From the NCBI RefSeq assembly GCF_008831285.2, contig NC_045142.1:23187300-23251299 (forward strand): a stretch of 64,000 nt of DNA. Reading direction: 5' to 3'. A program made the position numbers and the translations under genes. Positions 1-10,420 of this stretch are shown in pieces (the first letter of the stretch is position 1; each line of letters starts with the position of its first letter). The DNA comes from Nymphaea colorata (lineage: Eukaryota; Streptophyta; Magnoliopsida; Nymphaeales; Nymphaeaceae). The notes under the pieces are model-generated. The model was not told the origin of the DNA and ran no database searches. It saw only the letters and a list, made by a program, of their open reading frames with translations.

Positions 1-693
1 TGGCAGTTAGTTAAAACCCCTAGAAGAAGACTGAAACCCAACAAGGGATCAGAGGATGTGTAGCCAAAACACAATCAGTTTGAACCTCTATCACATATGG
101 TGGAGGAGACAGATGTTGGGGAATCCTCTTCCGGTGGTCTAGGCGAAAGGGTCACAGTTTGCTGAAAAGAGAATGTGCAGGAGTCAAGTTTGCCTACCGC
201 CGTTAAAATAGCAGAGGCCGGCAATGAAGCGGGAGTTCCAGATTTGCAGAACAGAAGCAAACGCGCGCAGGGCTCCCACCATAACCCATTGGCTCAGGAA
301 AGTAAAGGTGTGCAGGGCCCTCCTGAAGCTATGATTGCTACAAGGAAAGGCACAAACTCCCTGTCAGTGCACACTAATGATCAACTGGCTGACAAGGTTA
401 AGAAAAGAACACTCGAGCGCAAAGAAGTTAATGGAGCCAAAACGCGAACCAGTCCTCCCAATTTGGGAGTCTTATTAGAGAATGCAGGAGGGAGACTCCA
501 AGATAATCAACTCCCTGCCATAGAGGGGTCAGCCCAGGAGTATAAGGAGGGTTCCCCTTCAAACGACATGGACATAGACATAAGTGAAGAACAGTCAGCT
601 CCTGAGGCGATGGCTGATGACAAGGCTGACGACTCTCCAATCAACAAGTTGGTTGGCAGGGAAGGGAGGGGGCACAACCATCCCTGCTCATGA
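1..693 (+). pseudogene. LINE ORF1 (gag-like) C-terminal part, broken
   Basis: Frame 1 reads through from the first base of the window (WQLVKTPRRR..., the basic linker typical of plant LINE ORF1) to the stop at 691-693. Two in-frame stops interrupt it, TAG at 61-63 and TGA at 163-165; the rest (175-693) is open for 172 codons. The visible part is hydrophilic and low in complexity, ending in an acidic stretch (DMDIDISEEQ). The RNA-binding zinc knuckle expected in ORF1 would lie upstream, outside the window. The stop overlaps the ATG of ORF2 (ATGA at 690-693), so ORF2 could have been translated by stop-start coupling. Assignment rests on position and the linker motif, not on a conserved domain. 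Confidence 0.6.
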
Positions 694-1795
694 ACATCCT
701 AGCTTGGAACGTCCATGGGCTGGCGGCTCCTCCAGCGCAGCATGAGTTCTTACGAATTCTTAGGTCTACGAAGGCCACTATTGCTTTTGCAATTGACACT
801 AAGCTTAACACGGAACAACTTCAGAAGTTCCAATTCAAACTCCCAGACAAATGCCTAATCTCCAACATCCATATCTCAGGACCTTGGGCGCGCATCATTG
901 CTCTATGGGACCCATTGAAAGTGACACTCCAAAACTGGTATGCTCACTTCACTCATTGGATTGTTTCTCAGTTTTATAATATCTCTTCAGGTCAAACGTT
1001 TGTGGCTATAGGGTCTATTTACATACCGATTTTAGGATAAAGAAGGACCTGTTTTCTACTCTTCTTGCTACCCTGAACCTTTGCAGTGCGCCTATTATTT
1101 GTATGGGAGATTTCAATGCAGTGTTAAACAGCCACGAGAAAACTGGAAGGGCTCCCGCTCTTCAAGCTTGTCTAGCCTTCCCTGATTTTGTTTCTCAGTC
1201 AGCTCTAACTGAAGTGTCATGCCCAGATGCAAAATTCACCTGGACCAATAACTGGAGGGGACATGAGAACGTCAAGTCCAAGATTGACGGATGCTTTGTA
1301 TCCAAGGAGTGGGTGGATGATACAGAGTTGATGGTGCTCCTGGAAGTGCACCCAAGGTCCATATCTGATCACAATCCAATTTTGCTTTGCATATCAAAGC
1401 GCAGGTTGACAACTTGGGGTCGTACTCCTTTTCGGCATTTTCAGTATTGGCAGGACATGGCTGGGTATAGGGACCAAGTTATGTTAGCTTGGACAGAGGA
1501 TACAAGGGGTTGTGCGATGATTAATCTTATTCAGAAATTGGAGACCACTATGGACAAACTGAAGATTTGGTGCAAGGGTGGGGCCAATGACTTACCCCAC
1601 CAAATTGTGGAATTAAAATCCAAGATTAAACTCCTTCAGTCCCTAAGTGAAAGTGGACACCTTGAGGCGATAGATGAGGAATGCAATCTTAAGCGTGTAC
1701 TGTCCAAGTTATTGCGCTTAGAAGAATGTTTGTGGCGTCAAAAATCTAGAATCAAATGGATGAGGGATGGCGACCTTAACACCAAGTTTTTCTAG
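690..1795 (+). pseudogene. LINE ORF2, endonuclease domain (broken)
   Basis: ORF2 starts with ATG at 690 (MNILAWNVHGLAAPP), the usual N-terminus of plant LINE endonucleases of the exonuclease-endonuclease-phosphatase family, which nick the target to prime reverse transcription. The first 116 residues are in one frame to a stop at 1,038-1,040; the rest continues in another frame from before 1,103, so there is a frameshift near 1,035-1,060. Recognisable motifs are CMGDFNAVLN at about 1,100-1,130 (GDFN with catalytic D/N) and SISDHNPI near 1,360 (the SDH motif that closes the active site). The linker CLWRQKSRIKWMRDGDLNTKFF ends at an in-frame TAG (1,793-1,795) where other LINEs read on, so the stop is a lesion. 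Confidence 0.85.
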
Positions 1796-3320
1796 GGAAT
1801 CGCCAATGGGAGAAGATGGAGGAACAAAATCGCTTCCATCTCCCATGATGGATGGCTCCTTACTGAGATGCCTGATATTTTTACAACTTGCACGGATTAT
1901 TTTCCTGGTCTGCTAGGGACTTCTCATGGCACCGGGAACCTATCGTACTCTCTCGCTCCTGGTCCCATTGTGTCGACAGAGGAGAATGCTGACTTGCTAA
2001 AACCTTTAACTGCAGTCGAAATCCAGTGGGCAGTAATGGATGCCGATAGGGATTCCGCCCCTGGCCCAGATGGGTTTGGCAATAGTTTCTTTCAGAGGAA
2101 TTGGGATACTGTGCAGAAAGCAGTAGCAGGGGCGATTCGTGGTTTCTTTGACTCCGAAAGATTGGTGAAGTCTATTAATAAGACCCACATTATTCTTTTG
2201 CCCAAGGAGCAAGGCGCTATGCAGGTGGACAAACTTCAGCCCATCTCTCTCTGCACTAGCACAATGAAATTCATCACGAGGATTATGGTCCAGCGTATGA
2301 GGCCTATACTTAACAAGAATATATCCAAGAACCAAAGCACCTTTCTATCGGGAAGATGCATTCAAAACAGTTTCCTTCTAAGCCAAGAAATTGTCCACAT
2401 TTTGCAAAATAGCAAGAAACAAGCAGCCTATGTTAAGATAGACTTAAGCAAGGCTTATGACAGAGTCAACTGGGGCTTCTTGAAGGCTGCCCTTTGCCAT
2501 CTTGGGTTTCAAGATCTATGGATACAGAAAGTTATGACTATCGTTACTTTAGTTAGATCAGCTCTACTTATCAACGGCAAAGAAGGAACGTGGTTTGTGA
2601 ACAAGAGAGGACTAAGGTCCACTTTCCCCCTACCTTTTTATCACTGTCATGGAAATTCTCACTCGTAGGATCCAAGCGTACATTAATAGCAATCAAATAA
2701 AAATTCCGTCCATGGGGGCTGGTCCCACTTCCCCCTTCTCCATGTTATATGCAGAGGATATCATCTTCTTCATTGATGGGAGATTACAGAATCTGCGCCG
2801 CTTGAAAGTGTGTTTGGACGAATTCTTCTCATGCTCTGGCCTGGTTATGAACATTGCTAAAAGTTCAGTCCTCTCCTTCAATATGAACAGCCAGGAGCTC
2901 TCCTAGATAGAACGCAAAATGGGTTGGTGCCAAGACCAGCTTCCCACCACCTATCTCGGCATTCCCCTCCAAATGAAAGACATGACTGAGAAACAATGCA
3001 GGCCGCTAATCCTTCGCTCGACTCAAAAGCTCGCACTTTGGAAACAAAAATGTCTCTCTTTTGCAGGTCGTTTGAGCTTAATCAAGCATGTTCTCTCGCT
3101 GGTGCCAAGCTATTGGAGCCTAGTTGTTAAAATTCCCATGTCCACCTATAAACAATTGAACAAGATGGCAGCTGATTTTCTTTGGGGCGATATGGCAGAC
3201 TGCAAAAGTTACCACCATATAAACTGGTCCACTCTTTGCCTCCCAAAGTTAGAGGGAGGTGTAGGACTAAGAGACATCAAGGAAACCAATATGGCCAATT
3301 TGGCCTTTTTAGTTTACTGA
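1796..3320 (+). pseudogene. LINE ORF2, reverse transcriptase domain (broken)
   Basis: This is the same polyprotein, in frame with the preceding endonuclease part. Motifs in order: DSAPGPDGF (about 2,050), INKTHIILLPK and QPISLCTSTMKFITRIM (2,170-2,290), then AYVKIDLSKAYDRVNW (about 2,425-2,475) with the catalytic Asp. A frameshift near 2,640 moves the reading to another frame (2,649 onward), which holds the active-site motif as YAED near 2,750 instead of the family's YADD: the first Asp has become Glu. Further in-frame stops sit at 2,904-2,906 (TAG) and 3,318-3,320 (TGA). The thumb-like region TYLGIPLQMK...LSFAGRLSLIKHVLS follows at 2,950-3,110. The enzyme would copy LINE RNA at the nicked target; this copy cannot. 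Confidence 0.88.
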
Positions 3321-4697
3321 GTGTCGCAACAGCCCTCTCCTTGGGCATCCCTGGTGAAAAGTCGGTATTGTGAGTGGAAGGGATTACTAGACAGCAGCAT
3401 GAGGGACAAAAGGGTGTCCAGAGCTTGGCGCAGGGCAATGCAGTCTTGGAGCAGGATTAAAGAGCAAGTCGCATGGAAGATTGGCAACGGTTCTTCGGTC
3501 AAGTTTTGGGTAGACCATTGGGGAGCTGATCGGTTGATAGATAAGATCCCTACAACTCATCTCCATCTAGTCCAAGATACTCTCACCTGCTCCGTGAAGG
3601 AGATCATCGAGGTGAATGGGGAGTACATAATGGACTTCCTTGCCAGCCTTAACATCCCCTTCACTTGTCCTAGGATTGAAGCTGAGCAGCCAGATGCTTT
3701 GGTATGGAAGAATGGGGATAAAGGGAAGATCAATCAACACAGAATCTGGAAGAAAGGCAGCGAGTTTAATGACCATATACTAGTGTGGAAAGGGAGACGA
3801 TTTCCAAGGGCTGTTTGGGTGGTCTATTTAGGCAGTGGTGGTCGTCTTCCATTGGATGGGTTTGTGCAAAAGCAAGGTCGATCTCTCGCCTCTAGGTGCC
3901 CAGCTTGCAAACACGCAAGTGAAGAAATCACTCACCTGTTTTTTTATTATAAAGGTGATCGTTCTATTTGGTCCTCCATCTATGGTAAGCTTGACAGGAC
4001 TACACCATGGCATCAGAGCCCTCCAAACATCATGCAAGCACTTAGTTAGTGGCATAAGAAAGGCTTCAAAGATAAAATCCTCGACAAATGTTGGAAACAT
4101 AGCTTCCACATGGCGATTTGGTTTATTTGGAGAACCCGCAACCACTTCAAGCACAAAGGAGACATTCCCTTAGGCAACTTGGCCAAACAATTTTGGTCGA
4201 ACTGTTGCAAGCATTGGTGGACTTATCAGTGGACTGAATCGCAACAGGTGAAAACTCATAACTCGCTTCGTACTAGGATCCTATGGAGTGATGGAGTTCA
4301 CAGAGAGGATACGTGGGTGGAAATCAGTATCACTTCTTGGTTTAAGGCTGCCAGGAAAGGTGTCGCAGGCCTCATTAGAGACGCTGCAAGACGTTTTCGT
4401 TATGGTCTGGCTTGCTGGTTTGAGATGAGTTCTGCTTGGCGGGAGACAGAGGCTTTGATGGAATGCATCCTTAATTTGGCTAACTTAGAAGACAGTCAAG
4501 GGCACATCTACATAGCAAATGATGGCGATTGGAAGCAACACCTACGCAGTCTCATTGCATGCAGGTCGGACACTGCGCCTAACTCACCCTTGATATTCAG
4601 ACTCTTTAGCAGGTTTGCCATTTGCAAGAGATGGCCTCTTACTGAAGCCTCTAATCTTTTGTTGCTTATTCCGGAAAATGGACTGTATACCAAATAG
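3321..4697 (+). pseudogene. LINE ORF2 C-terminus: zinc-finger (zf-RVT) and RNase H-like part (broken)
   Basis: Reading continues in the frame used after the YAED motif. At about 3,790-3,960 the pattern RFPRAVWVVYLG... followed by CPACKHASEEITHLFF is the zf-RVT zinc-binding region that follows plant LINE reverse transcriptases. A TAG at 4,047-4,049 interrupts it, and WHKKGFKDKILDKCW... resumes at once. The last part (4,110-4,697) has the plant RVT_3/RNase H-like layout with AGLIRDAARRF (about 4,366) and ETEALMECI (about 4,446), where an acidic active-site residue is expected. The C-terminus ends near 4,697, just before the untranslated tail. Confidence 0.75.
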
Positions 4698-4837
4698 AAT
4701 CCCATAGATACCCTGTGGGATCCATTGAAGGAAAATACTTTGAGGGATTGAGGTCCTTGCGGACCCATTTTTTGCTGTAAATACCTCTCCATTTTGTTGC
4801 AATAAAAGGATAGGGGCCTACCCCCCAAGCAGTCTTT
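4698..4837 (+). other. LINE 3' untranslated tail
   Basis: This non-coding segment follows the last LINE codons and ends where Copia gag coding resumes. It shares a layout with the tail of the other LINE in the window: a T-rich stretch, TTGCTGTAAATA-like words, ATAAAAGG or ATAAGGG, then GGGGCCTA or GAGGGCCTA and a GCAG-TTT end. This conserved tail is where the LINE's own reverse transcriptase would bind. No long poly(A) is present. Confidence 0.6.
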
Positions 4838-5165
4838 GTTTGGAAGACCCAAACAATTTAAAAAACGAAACGATGGCACGTTTAAGGGCAATTTTGCAGG
4901 TACACAGAGATCCCAAGGAACTGTAGTGAAATGCTATAGATGCAGAAAGCTGGACATATCAAGAAGAACTGTAGGACAAAAATCTTGAATAAGTAGGACA
5001 ACAACAAAAAAAAGTATTAAAGGGACTCCAACAGAAGTCATCTACGTAGTGTCAGAATGTTTATTTGCATATGGAGATCTGACTGGTTGGTGGGTTGATT
5101 CGAGGGCTACTCGTCACATTGCAAAGACAAAAAAAGTGTGATTCATATGGAAAATCTGAGCCAAA
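4838..5165 (+). pseudogene. Copia gag zinc knuckle and start of protease (broken)
   Basis: From about 4,838 a readable gag segment (FGRPKQFKKRNDGTF...) leads to VKCYRCRKL at about 4,928-4,956. This is the first half of a CCHC knuckle; a one-base loss then shifts the HI..NC part into another frame. At about 5,085-5,125 GWWVDSRATRHIAK matches the Copia protease active site, but the expected D-S-G reads D-S-R, so the Gly after the catalytic Asp-Ser is lost. The knuckle would bind RNA and the protease would cut the polyprotein; both are defective. Confidence 0.75.
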
Positions 5166-6125
5166 GAGCTCACACGATCTACATGGGAAATAACTCATAT
5201 TGTGATGTGGGAATTTGGTCATATCAGCTGAATGCTGGGGCACAAGTGACATTCTCAACAAAGTTTTATATGTTCCCTCCATGAGGCGGAACTTGGAGTC
5301 TGTTCCAGCGGTAACTGGGAAAAGTTTTGAAGTCTGTTTTGTTCCAGGAAAGGTCATAGTGGAAAAACATGGAAGGACAATGCTTGATGGAAAATATGTC
5401 AAAGAACATGACATGTTCAAACTCAGTGAAATAAATAAAGCTTTCTATTCTGCTTATAATGACTGTGTAATGAGTGTTAGTACAAAGTTATGACATGAAG
5501 ATTAAGCCATTGAAGCATCAATAAGATGAAGACTCTAGCACAACAAGGTATAATATATAATATAAATGATTTTGCAAATTGTGAGTCATGTTCATATGAA
5601 AAAATGGTAAAGAAACCATTTCTGTCAGAAGTAATTCGGGCCACTGATCTATTGAAAATAATTCATACTAACATTTGTGGACATTTTAGAGTCCAAACAC
5701 ATAGTGGTAAGTTATATTTCACAATATTTATTGACAACTTCTCAAGATTTGATTATATTTACCTGATTAAATACAAGTCGAAAGTACTTGAAAAATTCAA
5801 AGAATATAAAACTGAAGTTGAGAAACAACTTGGAAGATATATTAAAGTTGTAAGGTCTGATCGAGGAAGTGAGTATACATCAAATGAATTCCTTGAATAT
5901 TGTAAATACCTTGGAATTAGTGGGCAGAAAACAATGCCCAGAACACCACAACATAATGGTGTGGCTGAGAGGTGCAACAAAACCCTCTTGAACATGGTGA
6001 GATCCATGTTGGTAGGAGCATAATTACCCAAAGTATTTTGGGGTAAAGCTATGTTAACAGCTATGTACACTATAAATCGAATGCCCTGCAAAGCAGTCCC
6101 ATCTACTCCTTATGAAAGAGATTGG
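5166..6125 (+). pseudogene. Copia GAG-pre-integrase and integrase (broken)
   Basis: Residues for 5,215-5,493 (VLYVPSMRRNLESV) belong to the linker before the integrase. A frame change and stops around 5,491-5,525 damage the HHCC region, of which CESCSYEKMVKKPF remains. The core at 5,620-6,023 is open: IIHTNICGHF (the first catalytic Asp of the family has become Asn), IFIDNFSRF, VVRSDRGSEYTS (second Asp present) and PQHNGVAERCNKTLL (Glu present). A TAA at 6,021-6,023 then interrupts LPKVFWGKAM, which continues to about 6,120. The integrase would insert the cDNA into the host genome, but two of three catalytic acids are not enough. Confidence 0.85.
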
Positions 6126-6721
6126 TGTGAAACTCGATCTGAGACATCTCATGGGATGAAGATCTATAGCATGTGTGGAAATTTTAGATTGAAAAATGGA
6201 TAAACTAGGTAACAGATAAGTAAGATGTGTGCTTATTTGATATCCAAAGAATCCAAAGGCTACATATTATATCACTCGACTATGAAACTTATAGAAAGTA
6301 GTGATGTAGAGTTTCCAAAAGAACTCAATAATAAAAATAATAATCCAGTTGAAGATCAAATTGATCTACTGAATGATTTGATTTATTTAGAAGAATAGTA
6401 TGGTTAAGAGCCAATTGGAAAATAGTCTGGTATTGAACCGAGCAGAGAACAATTTGGTAATGAACCAACTGAGCATGAACTGTTTGAGGAACAGTCTGGT
6501 AATGAACCAACTAAAGAACAGTCATGAAATAGAGCAACTGACCCGAGAACTTCATCATCTCAGACATTGTTAGGTCATAAAAGACCTAGAGCTCATCATT
6601 CGGACTTGAGTGATTACTATGTATATATTGTAGAGGAACTATGTTATTTGATAAATGTTAACAAAAAGTCTGACAATCTCACATATTATGAAGCCATAAA
6701 CTCGCATGAATCGTCAGATTG

Positions 6722-7430
6722 AGTAAACGCTATGGATGAGGAAATCGAATCCATATAAAAGAATAAGGTCTCTGAACTAGTAGATCTTTCGAATGATAGA
6801 GGACCCATTGGGTGTAAATGAGTATTAGAGAAGAAATATAAAGTTGATGGATTAGTCAATAAATTTAAAGCTAGACTGGTAGCAAAAGGCTTTCCCTGAA
6901 AGAAAAGAATTGATTACTTAGAAACCTATTCACCAGTTCCGAAGTTTGCATCAATCAAAATAATTCTGGCTATTGCAGCATTCTATGACTTCAATGTTTG
7001 TGAGGTGGTTGTGAAAACTTATTTTCTGAATGGTGAGCTAAAGGAAAACATATATATATATATGACTCAACTATAGGGATACATCATTAAAGGAAGTGAA
7101 TGAAGAGTGTACAAGCTGAATAAATCGTTGTACGACTTGAAGCAATCGCCTAAACAGTGGTATTTTGCTTTTCCTAAACCAACCATAAAACTTGGATACA
7201 TATCAAATCAACTAGACCAATGTGTACATGTTTGGAAAAGTGAGAGTCCTTTTTGTATTCTATCATTATATGTTGATAACATTCTATTGACTTGAAACGA
7301 TAATGATATGATATTCAAAACAAAAACTTGGTTGAACGAGAACTTTGAAATGAAGGACATGAGTGAAGCATCCTATATACTAGGGATAAAAATTACTCGA
7401 GATAGAAACTCAAGAATTTAAGTTTGAGCC
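6722..7430 (+). pseudogene. Copia reverse transcriptase (broken)
   Basis: Motifs in order: NAMDEEIES (about 6,728), GCK then stop then VLEKKYKVDGLVNKFKARLVAKG (6,810-6,890), ETYSPVPKFASIKIILAIAA (6,922-6,980), VYKLNKSLYDLKQSPKQWY (7,108-7,165) and LSLYVDNILLT (7,264-7,295). The active-site YVDD has become YVDN. Several in-frame stops (for example near 6,819, 6,897 and 7,296) interrupt it. The 6,125-6,721 part before it holds the variable linker between integrase and reverse transcriptase, rich in Glu/Gln and including a short repeated EQSGNEPT-like unit. Confidence 0.85.
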
Positions 7431-7559
7431 AAGAACAATATATTGATTATATCTTCAAAAAATTTCGAATGCAGGACTACAAACCTATTGGAATTCCTAT
7501 TGCTAAATGAGCAAATTAAGGTAGAAGTGATTGTCATGGTGAAGGACAACAAAAATTCA

Positions 7560-7930
7560 ATGTTCCATATGTACAAGCGGTTGGCAGTTTAATGTAACTA
7601 ATCCTTTGTACTAGACCAGACATAAGCTTTCCTATCGGTCTGGTGAGCCGTTATCAAAGTAATCTTGGTTGACCCACTGGCAAGCAGTTAAAAGAATTTT
7701 TTGGTATATTAAAGGAATGAAAGGATTAAAATTGTCATATCAAGCCATTGAACTAATTCAAGTTGGCTACTCCGATGCAGATTTTGCATGATGTAAAGAA
7801 GACAGGAAATCCACGTCAAGATATGTCTTTCTCTTTGGAGTGGGTATGATAGCTTGGTCTTTGGAAGGTTGTGATGGAAAGTCATTGAGCGGAAAACCTT
7901 ACTATGAACCTTGGACAAAATTCAAGTTAC
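7560..7930 (+). pseudogene. Copia RNase H region (broken)
   Basis: After the LCTRPDISF-like motif (7,610-7,630, with stops), the sequence reads KGLKLSYQAIELIQVGYSDADFA (7,720-7,790), where the Asp of YSDADFA belongs to the RNase H active site. A stop and EDRKSTSRYVFLFGVGMIAWS (7,800-7,860) follow, then an altered end. The last conserved piece (VxCDNxSAI and TKHI motifs of intact Copia elements) is not recognisable, so about 100 codons before the purine tract are lost or scrambled. Confidence 0.7.
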
Positions 7931-8028
7931 GATAGACAAACCAATACTGGAAAACCATGTAACTAAAGATTAATGAAACCCATATTTTGTGGAAGCAATT
8001 TGGCAGTCTCATGGCCAAGTGGGAGAAG

Positions 8029-8508
8029 TTGGATAGTGGCCTTTATCCTTGTCACAATATCTCGTAACTGCGAGGGGGACCACTTGCAGTTACGAGATCA
8101 TATTCAAAACAGTTTTCTATAAATATAATTTTTGATAAAGTAAAAGGTATTCTTTACACTGTTTATCTCTCTGTAAATCATTCACTTGCCCAACCGCAAG
8201 ATGGGCAAAGGGAAATCCTGTGAGGCTGCCTATTTAAGCCTAGCAATACTCTAATTAGGGTTAATGCATTTGTGGTTACCCTAAGTGAGTCTCACAAAAG
8301 GAAACCCATGAACTAACTATCTCTGCTTCGGTTCTCTCTTCCTCCCTTTCTTCTTCTTCTTCTTCTTCTTCTTCTTCTTTTTCTTATGCTCTTTTCTGTA
8401 GTTGGGGTTGTCGTTGCTTCTTACCACGCAAACTAGAGCTCTAGTGAACATACTGCGCAAATGAAGAGGTGATGTAGGCCACCGTTTCACTACGGCTACA
8501 AATTTCAA
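8029..8508 (+). repeat. Probable 3' LTR of the Copia remnant
   Basis: It starts just after the purine tract AAGTGGGAGAAG, at TTGGATAGTGG; related elements start their LTR with TGTTGGA here, so two bases may be missing. Inside are a TATA-like CTATAAATATAA (8,117-8,128) and a leader-like stretch containing a (TTC)n run at 8,349-8,378. No second LTR is available for comparison, so the right end is inferred from where a different dispersed repeat begins. It would have driven transcription of the element. Confidence 0.45.
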
Positions 8509-9390
8509 TAACTCAAGCCCAGCTGAATTCATATATAATTAAATAATTCAGACCTAAGATAGGAAATGTGATCAGTAGTTCTATACATCGAGAGGGGCAT
8601 TTATTTGTCTTCAAGGTACTTAAAGTCAAGGGTCAGACCCCTCTCCCAAAGACAATCGGGCCTCAAATCGGAGGTTTGGGATACATAAGTTCTAAAAATT
8701 CACATTTTTTTTGCATTAATTTGTAATCATGTATTATTTTGTATTTGTTTACCTTGTGGGTCCCACATCAAAGATATAAAAATACTCATCTGCAGGATGT
8801 AGGGCTGCAGAATGACCCGAGCCAACTCGGGCTCCACTCGAACTTGCTTGAAAAACTCGAGCTTGTGCTCGACTCAAATATGAACGAGCCGAGTTCGAGC
8901 TTACAAAGATACTCAAAATAATAAATGAGTTGAGTTCGAATTTTAGGAACTCCCCTCATTTATACTGGACTCGACTCGCAAACCAGTACTCTATAATACT
9001 GCCAAAACTGGTTCACCGGTTTTAATTTTTAGGGTAAAAACAAATTTTCACAAGTTACACGAGTTAAACGAGTTACATGAGTTAACACTTACATGCGTTA
9101 AACAGGTTAATGCTTACTAGAGTTAACACCAAACGAGTTAACGCCTAAACAAGTTAACGGCCAAGTATTGAACTGATGAGTTGAATTCCTTTAACTTAAA
9201 GGCCTTAAGCCAACCCGCATAATTTGGTGTTCTACAACATAAAACATAGCTCGAGGTATCAATTCCCTTACTTGGTTGACTCCAGAAAAATATATGGTGT
9301 CTAATTAAATGGCAGTTTATTATTTGGTCGTCTGAAACAAGACCTAGTCCATTGACATCCATAACACAAGTGCCCATTGTAATGTTTGAC
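8509..9390 (+). repeat. Dispersed repeat family A, copy 1, with GCTCGA-rich segment
   Basis: The segment beginning AAGCCCAGCTGAATTC and running through AATAATTCAG-CCTAAGATAGG recurs at 22,535, 32,970 and 51,665. At about 8,808-9,060 it carries a GAGCTCGA/ACTCGACTCG-rich stretch, AACTGGTTCACCGGTTTTAA, and many short ACGAGTTAAC-like units. The same stretch occurs at 33,205-33,330 and inverted at 36,690-37,000. No coding capacity is seen. The left end is cut by the Copia element, since other copies extend about 120 bases further left. Confidence 0.75.
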
Positions 9391-9610
9391 ACTACAAAAA
9401 AAAAGATGGATTCAGTGACACGTGGAAAATACAACACCTATGAATTGCAACTTTTATCGACGTCCAGAGGTGAATATCAATTTTGACTGATGTCCACGAA
9501 AAGACGTTTGTGAAAAGCAGCATTCACTGACGTGTGGCACAAGTATGTCCATGAAGTTGTACGTTTACCAATGTCTTCTAGTGGACTTCTAATCAAACTA
9601 ATAGCAGCAA
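9391..9610 (+). mobile_element. Possible CACTA transposon terminus
   Basis: CACTACAAAAAAAAAG at about 9,391 matches the classic CACTAC(A/G)AAAAA terminal motif of plant CACTA (En/Spm) elements. It is followed by repeated CAGTGACACGTGG / ACTGACGTGTGGC / TGACTGATGTCC words that could be subterminal repeats. No matching inverted end (GTAGTG preceded by T-run) was found downstream, so this is a single end or a chance match. Confidence 0.3.
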
Positions 9611-10420
9611 CAACATAAATAATATTAATAAGAGTAGTTTGAAACTTCTAATGAATGTCATTCAAGTTTAGCTACACAATCCATGGTTTTCCCTTCAAAT
9701 TATTGGTAAATAATATGAACTTCTAAATGATCTCAAGTGGTAAAAGTTTGGATGCATCACTCTTGGGATAATAAAGAAAAAGAGTGAAAAAAAAAGCTCA
9801 TGATCACACTTAATTCTTTTGTTTCCACTTTTTTTTTTTTTAAAAAAAAAAATTCTTATTTCCCAAATCTACCGTGTACCAAATGTTGCAGATAGCTAAA
9901 ATTAAAATCTGCACAAAAATGGAGTCACCAAATAGGCATTAACATTGATTTTATAGAGCAACAAACAGTTAATCGTGCTACGACAATGGCTTATAGTAAT
10001 TTTAGTAGCAAATTTTTAATTTTTAGCAATTCAGCAACATTTGGCATTCAACAAATTCAAATCCTTGAGTCTTAAATTAAGTATTGAATAATCATATCAT
10101 AAAGGCCCCCGATTTGGATATTTGACCATCTCATAAAGCATATAATGGGTGCACCTCTCAGCACCTTTGACAACATAGGCTGTTACTTGTAGGCTTCCAA
10201 GCAACAATCTAGAGACTGGACAAAGAACATGAGGACTGGTTTATTAGTAGACTTTGTCCATTTCTATCTATATGGACCCTCATTTCTTGGCTAATGCAAT
10301 GCCAATCAGTATCAGTGCTAGGTGTGGGCCACTGCCCATGCAAGCCAACACCAGTCCCAAAATAACTTTATTATGAGGGAGTTGGATTTGGGTCTAGCCA
10401 AATGTAATGTCCACACCAAA
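9570..10420 (+). repeat. Dispersed repeat family G, copy 1 (uninterrupted)
   Basis: This non-coding block (CTACACAATCCATGG..., CTCAAGTGGTAAAAG..., GTGGGCCACTGCCCATGCA...) is found again in two pieces: 12,895-13,237 and 16,430-17,010. In this copy the two pieces are contiguous, which shows that the other copy was split by a 3.2-kb segment. A TTTTTTTTTT/AAAAAAAA junction lies at 9,830-9,852. No ORF of interest. Confidence 0.8.

Larger units (their letters stand above)
1..4837 (+). mobile_element. L1-type LINE (non-LTR retrotransposon), 5' end outside window, nested in Copia gag
   Basis: Seen: ORF1 tail, apurinic-type endonuclease, reverse transcriptase, zinc-finger (zf-RVT type) and RNase H-like segments follow one another on the plus strand, the order of plant L1-type LINEs. 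The 3' untranslated tail at about 4,698-4,837 (GCTGTAAATA, then AATAAAAGG, then GGGGCCTA) resembles the tail of the second LINE at 32,760-32,830. Directly after it, from about 4,838, an open reading of a Copia gag resumes in mid-protein, so the LINE appears to have inserted into an older Copia element whose 5' part lies left of the window. Many in-frame stops and at least two frameshifts show it is dead. The exact insertion point and target-site duplication cannot be fixed because the 5' end is missing. Confidence 0.85.
4838..8508 (+). mobile_element. Copia-type LTR retrotransposon remnant (gag 3' part to 3' LTR)
   Basis: Pieces of gag zinc knuckle, protease, GAG-pre-integrase, integrase, reverse transcriptase and RNase H follow in Copia order (integrase before reverse transcriptase). 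A purine tract AAGTGGGAGAAG (8,017-8,028) and an LTR-like region come next. The element is interrupted on its left by the LINE, so its 5' LTR and start of gag are outside the window. Stops and frameshifts are frequent in every domain. Sequence style (CESCSYEKM, YLIKYKS, VYKLNKSLYDLKQSPKQWY) is that of the Tnt1/Tork-like Copia group. The right border at about 8,508 is set by the start of a dispersed repeat that has other copies at 22.5, 33.0 and 51.7 kb. Confidence 0.85.

Noticed and set aside
8349-8378. (TTC)n run as a coding poly-Lys/Glu tract
   Set aside because: It lies in a probable LTR; the frame there is only a translation of the simple repeat.
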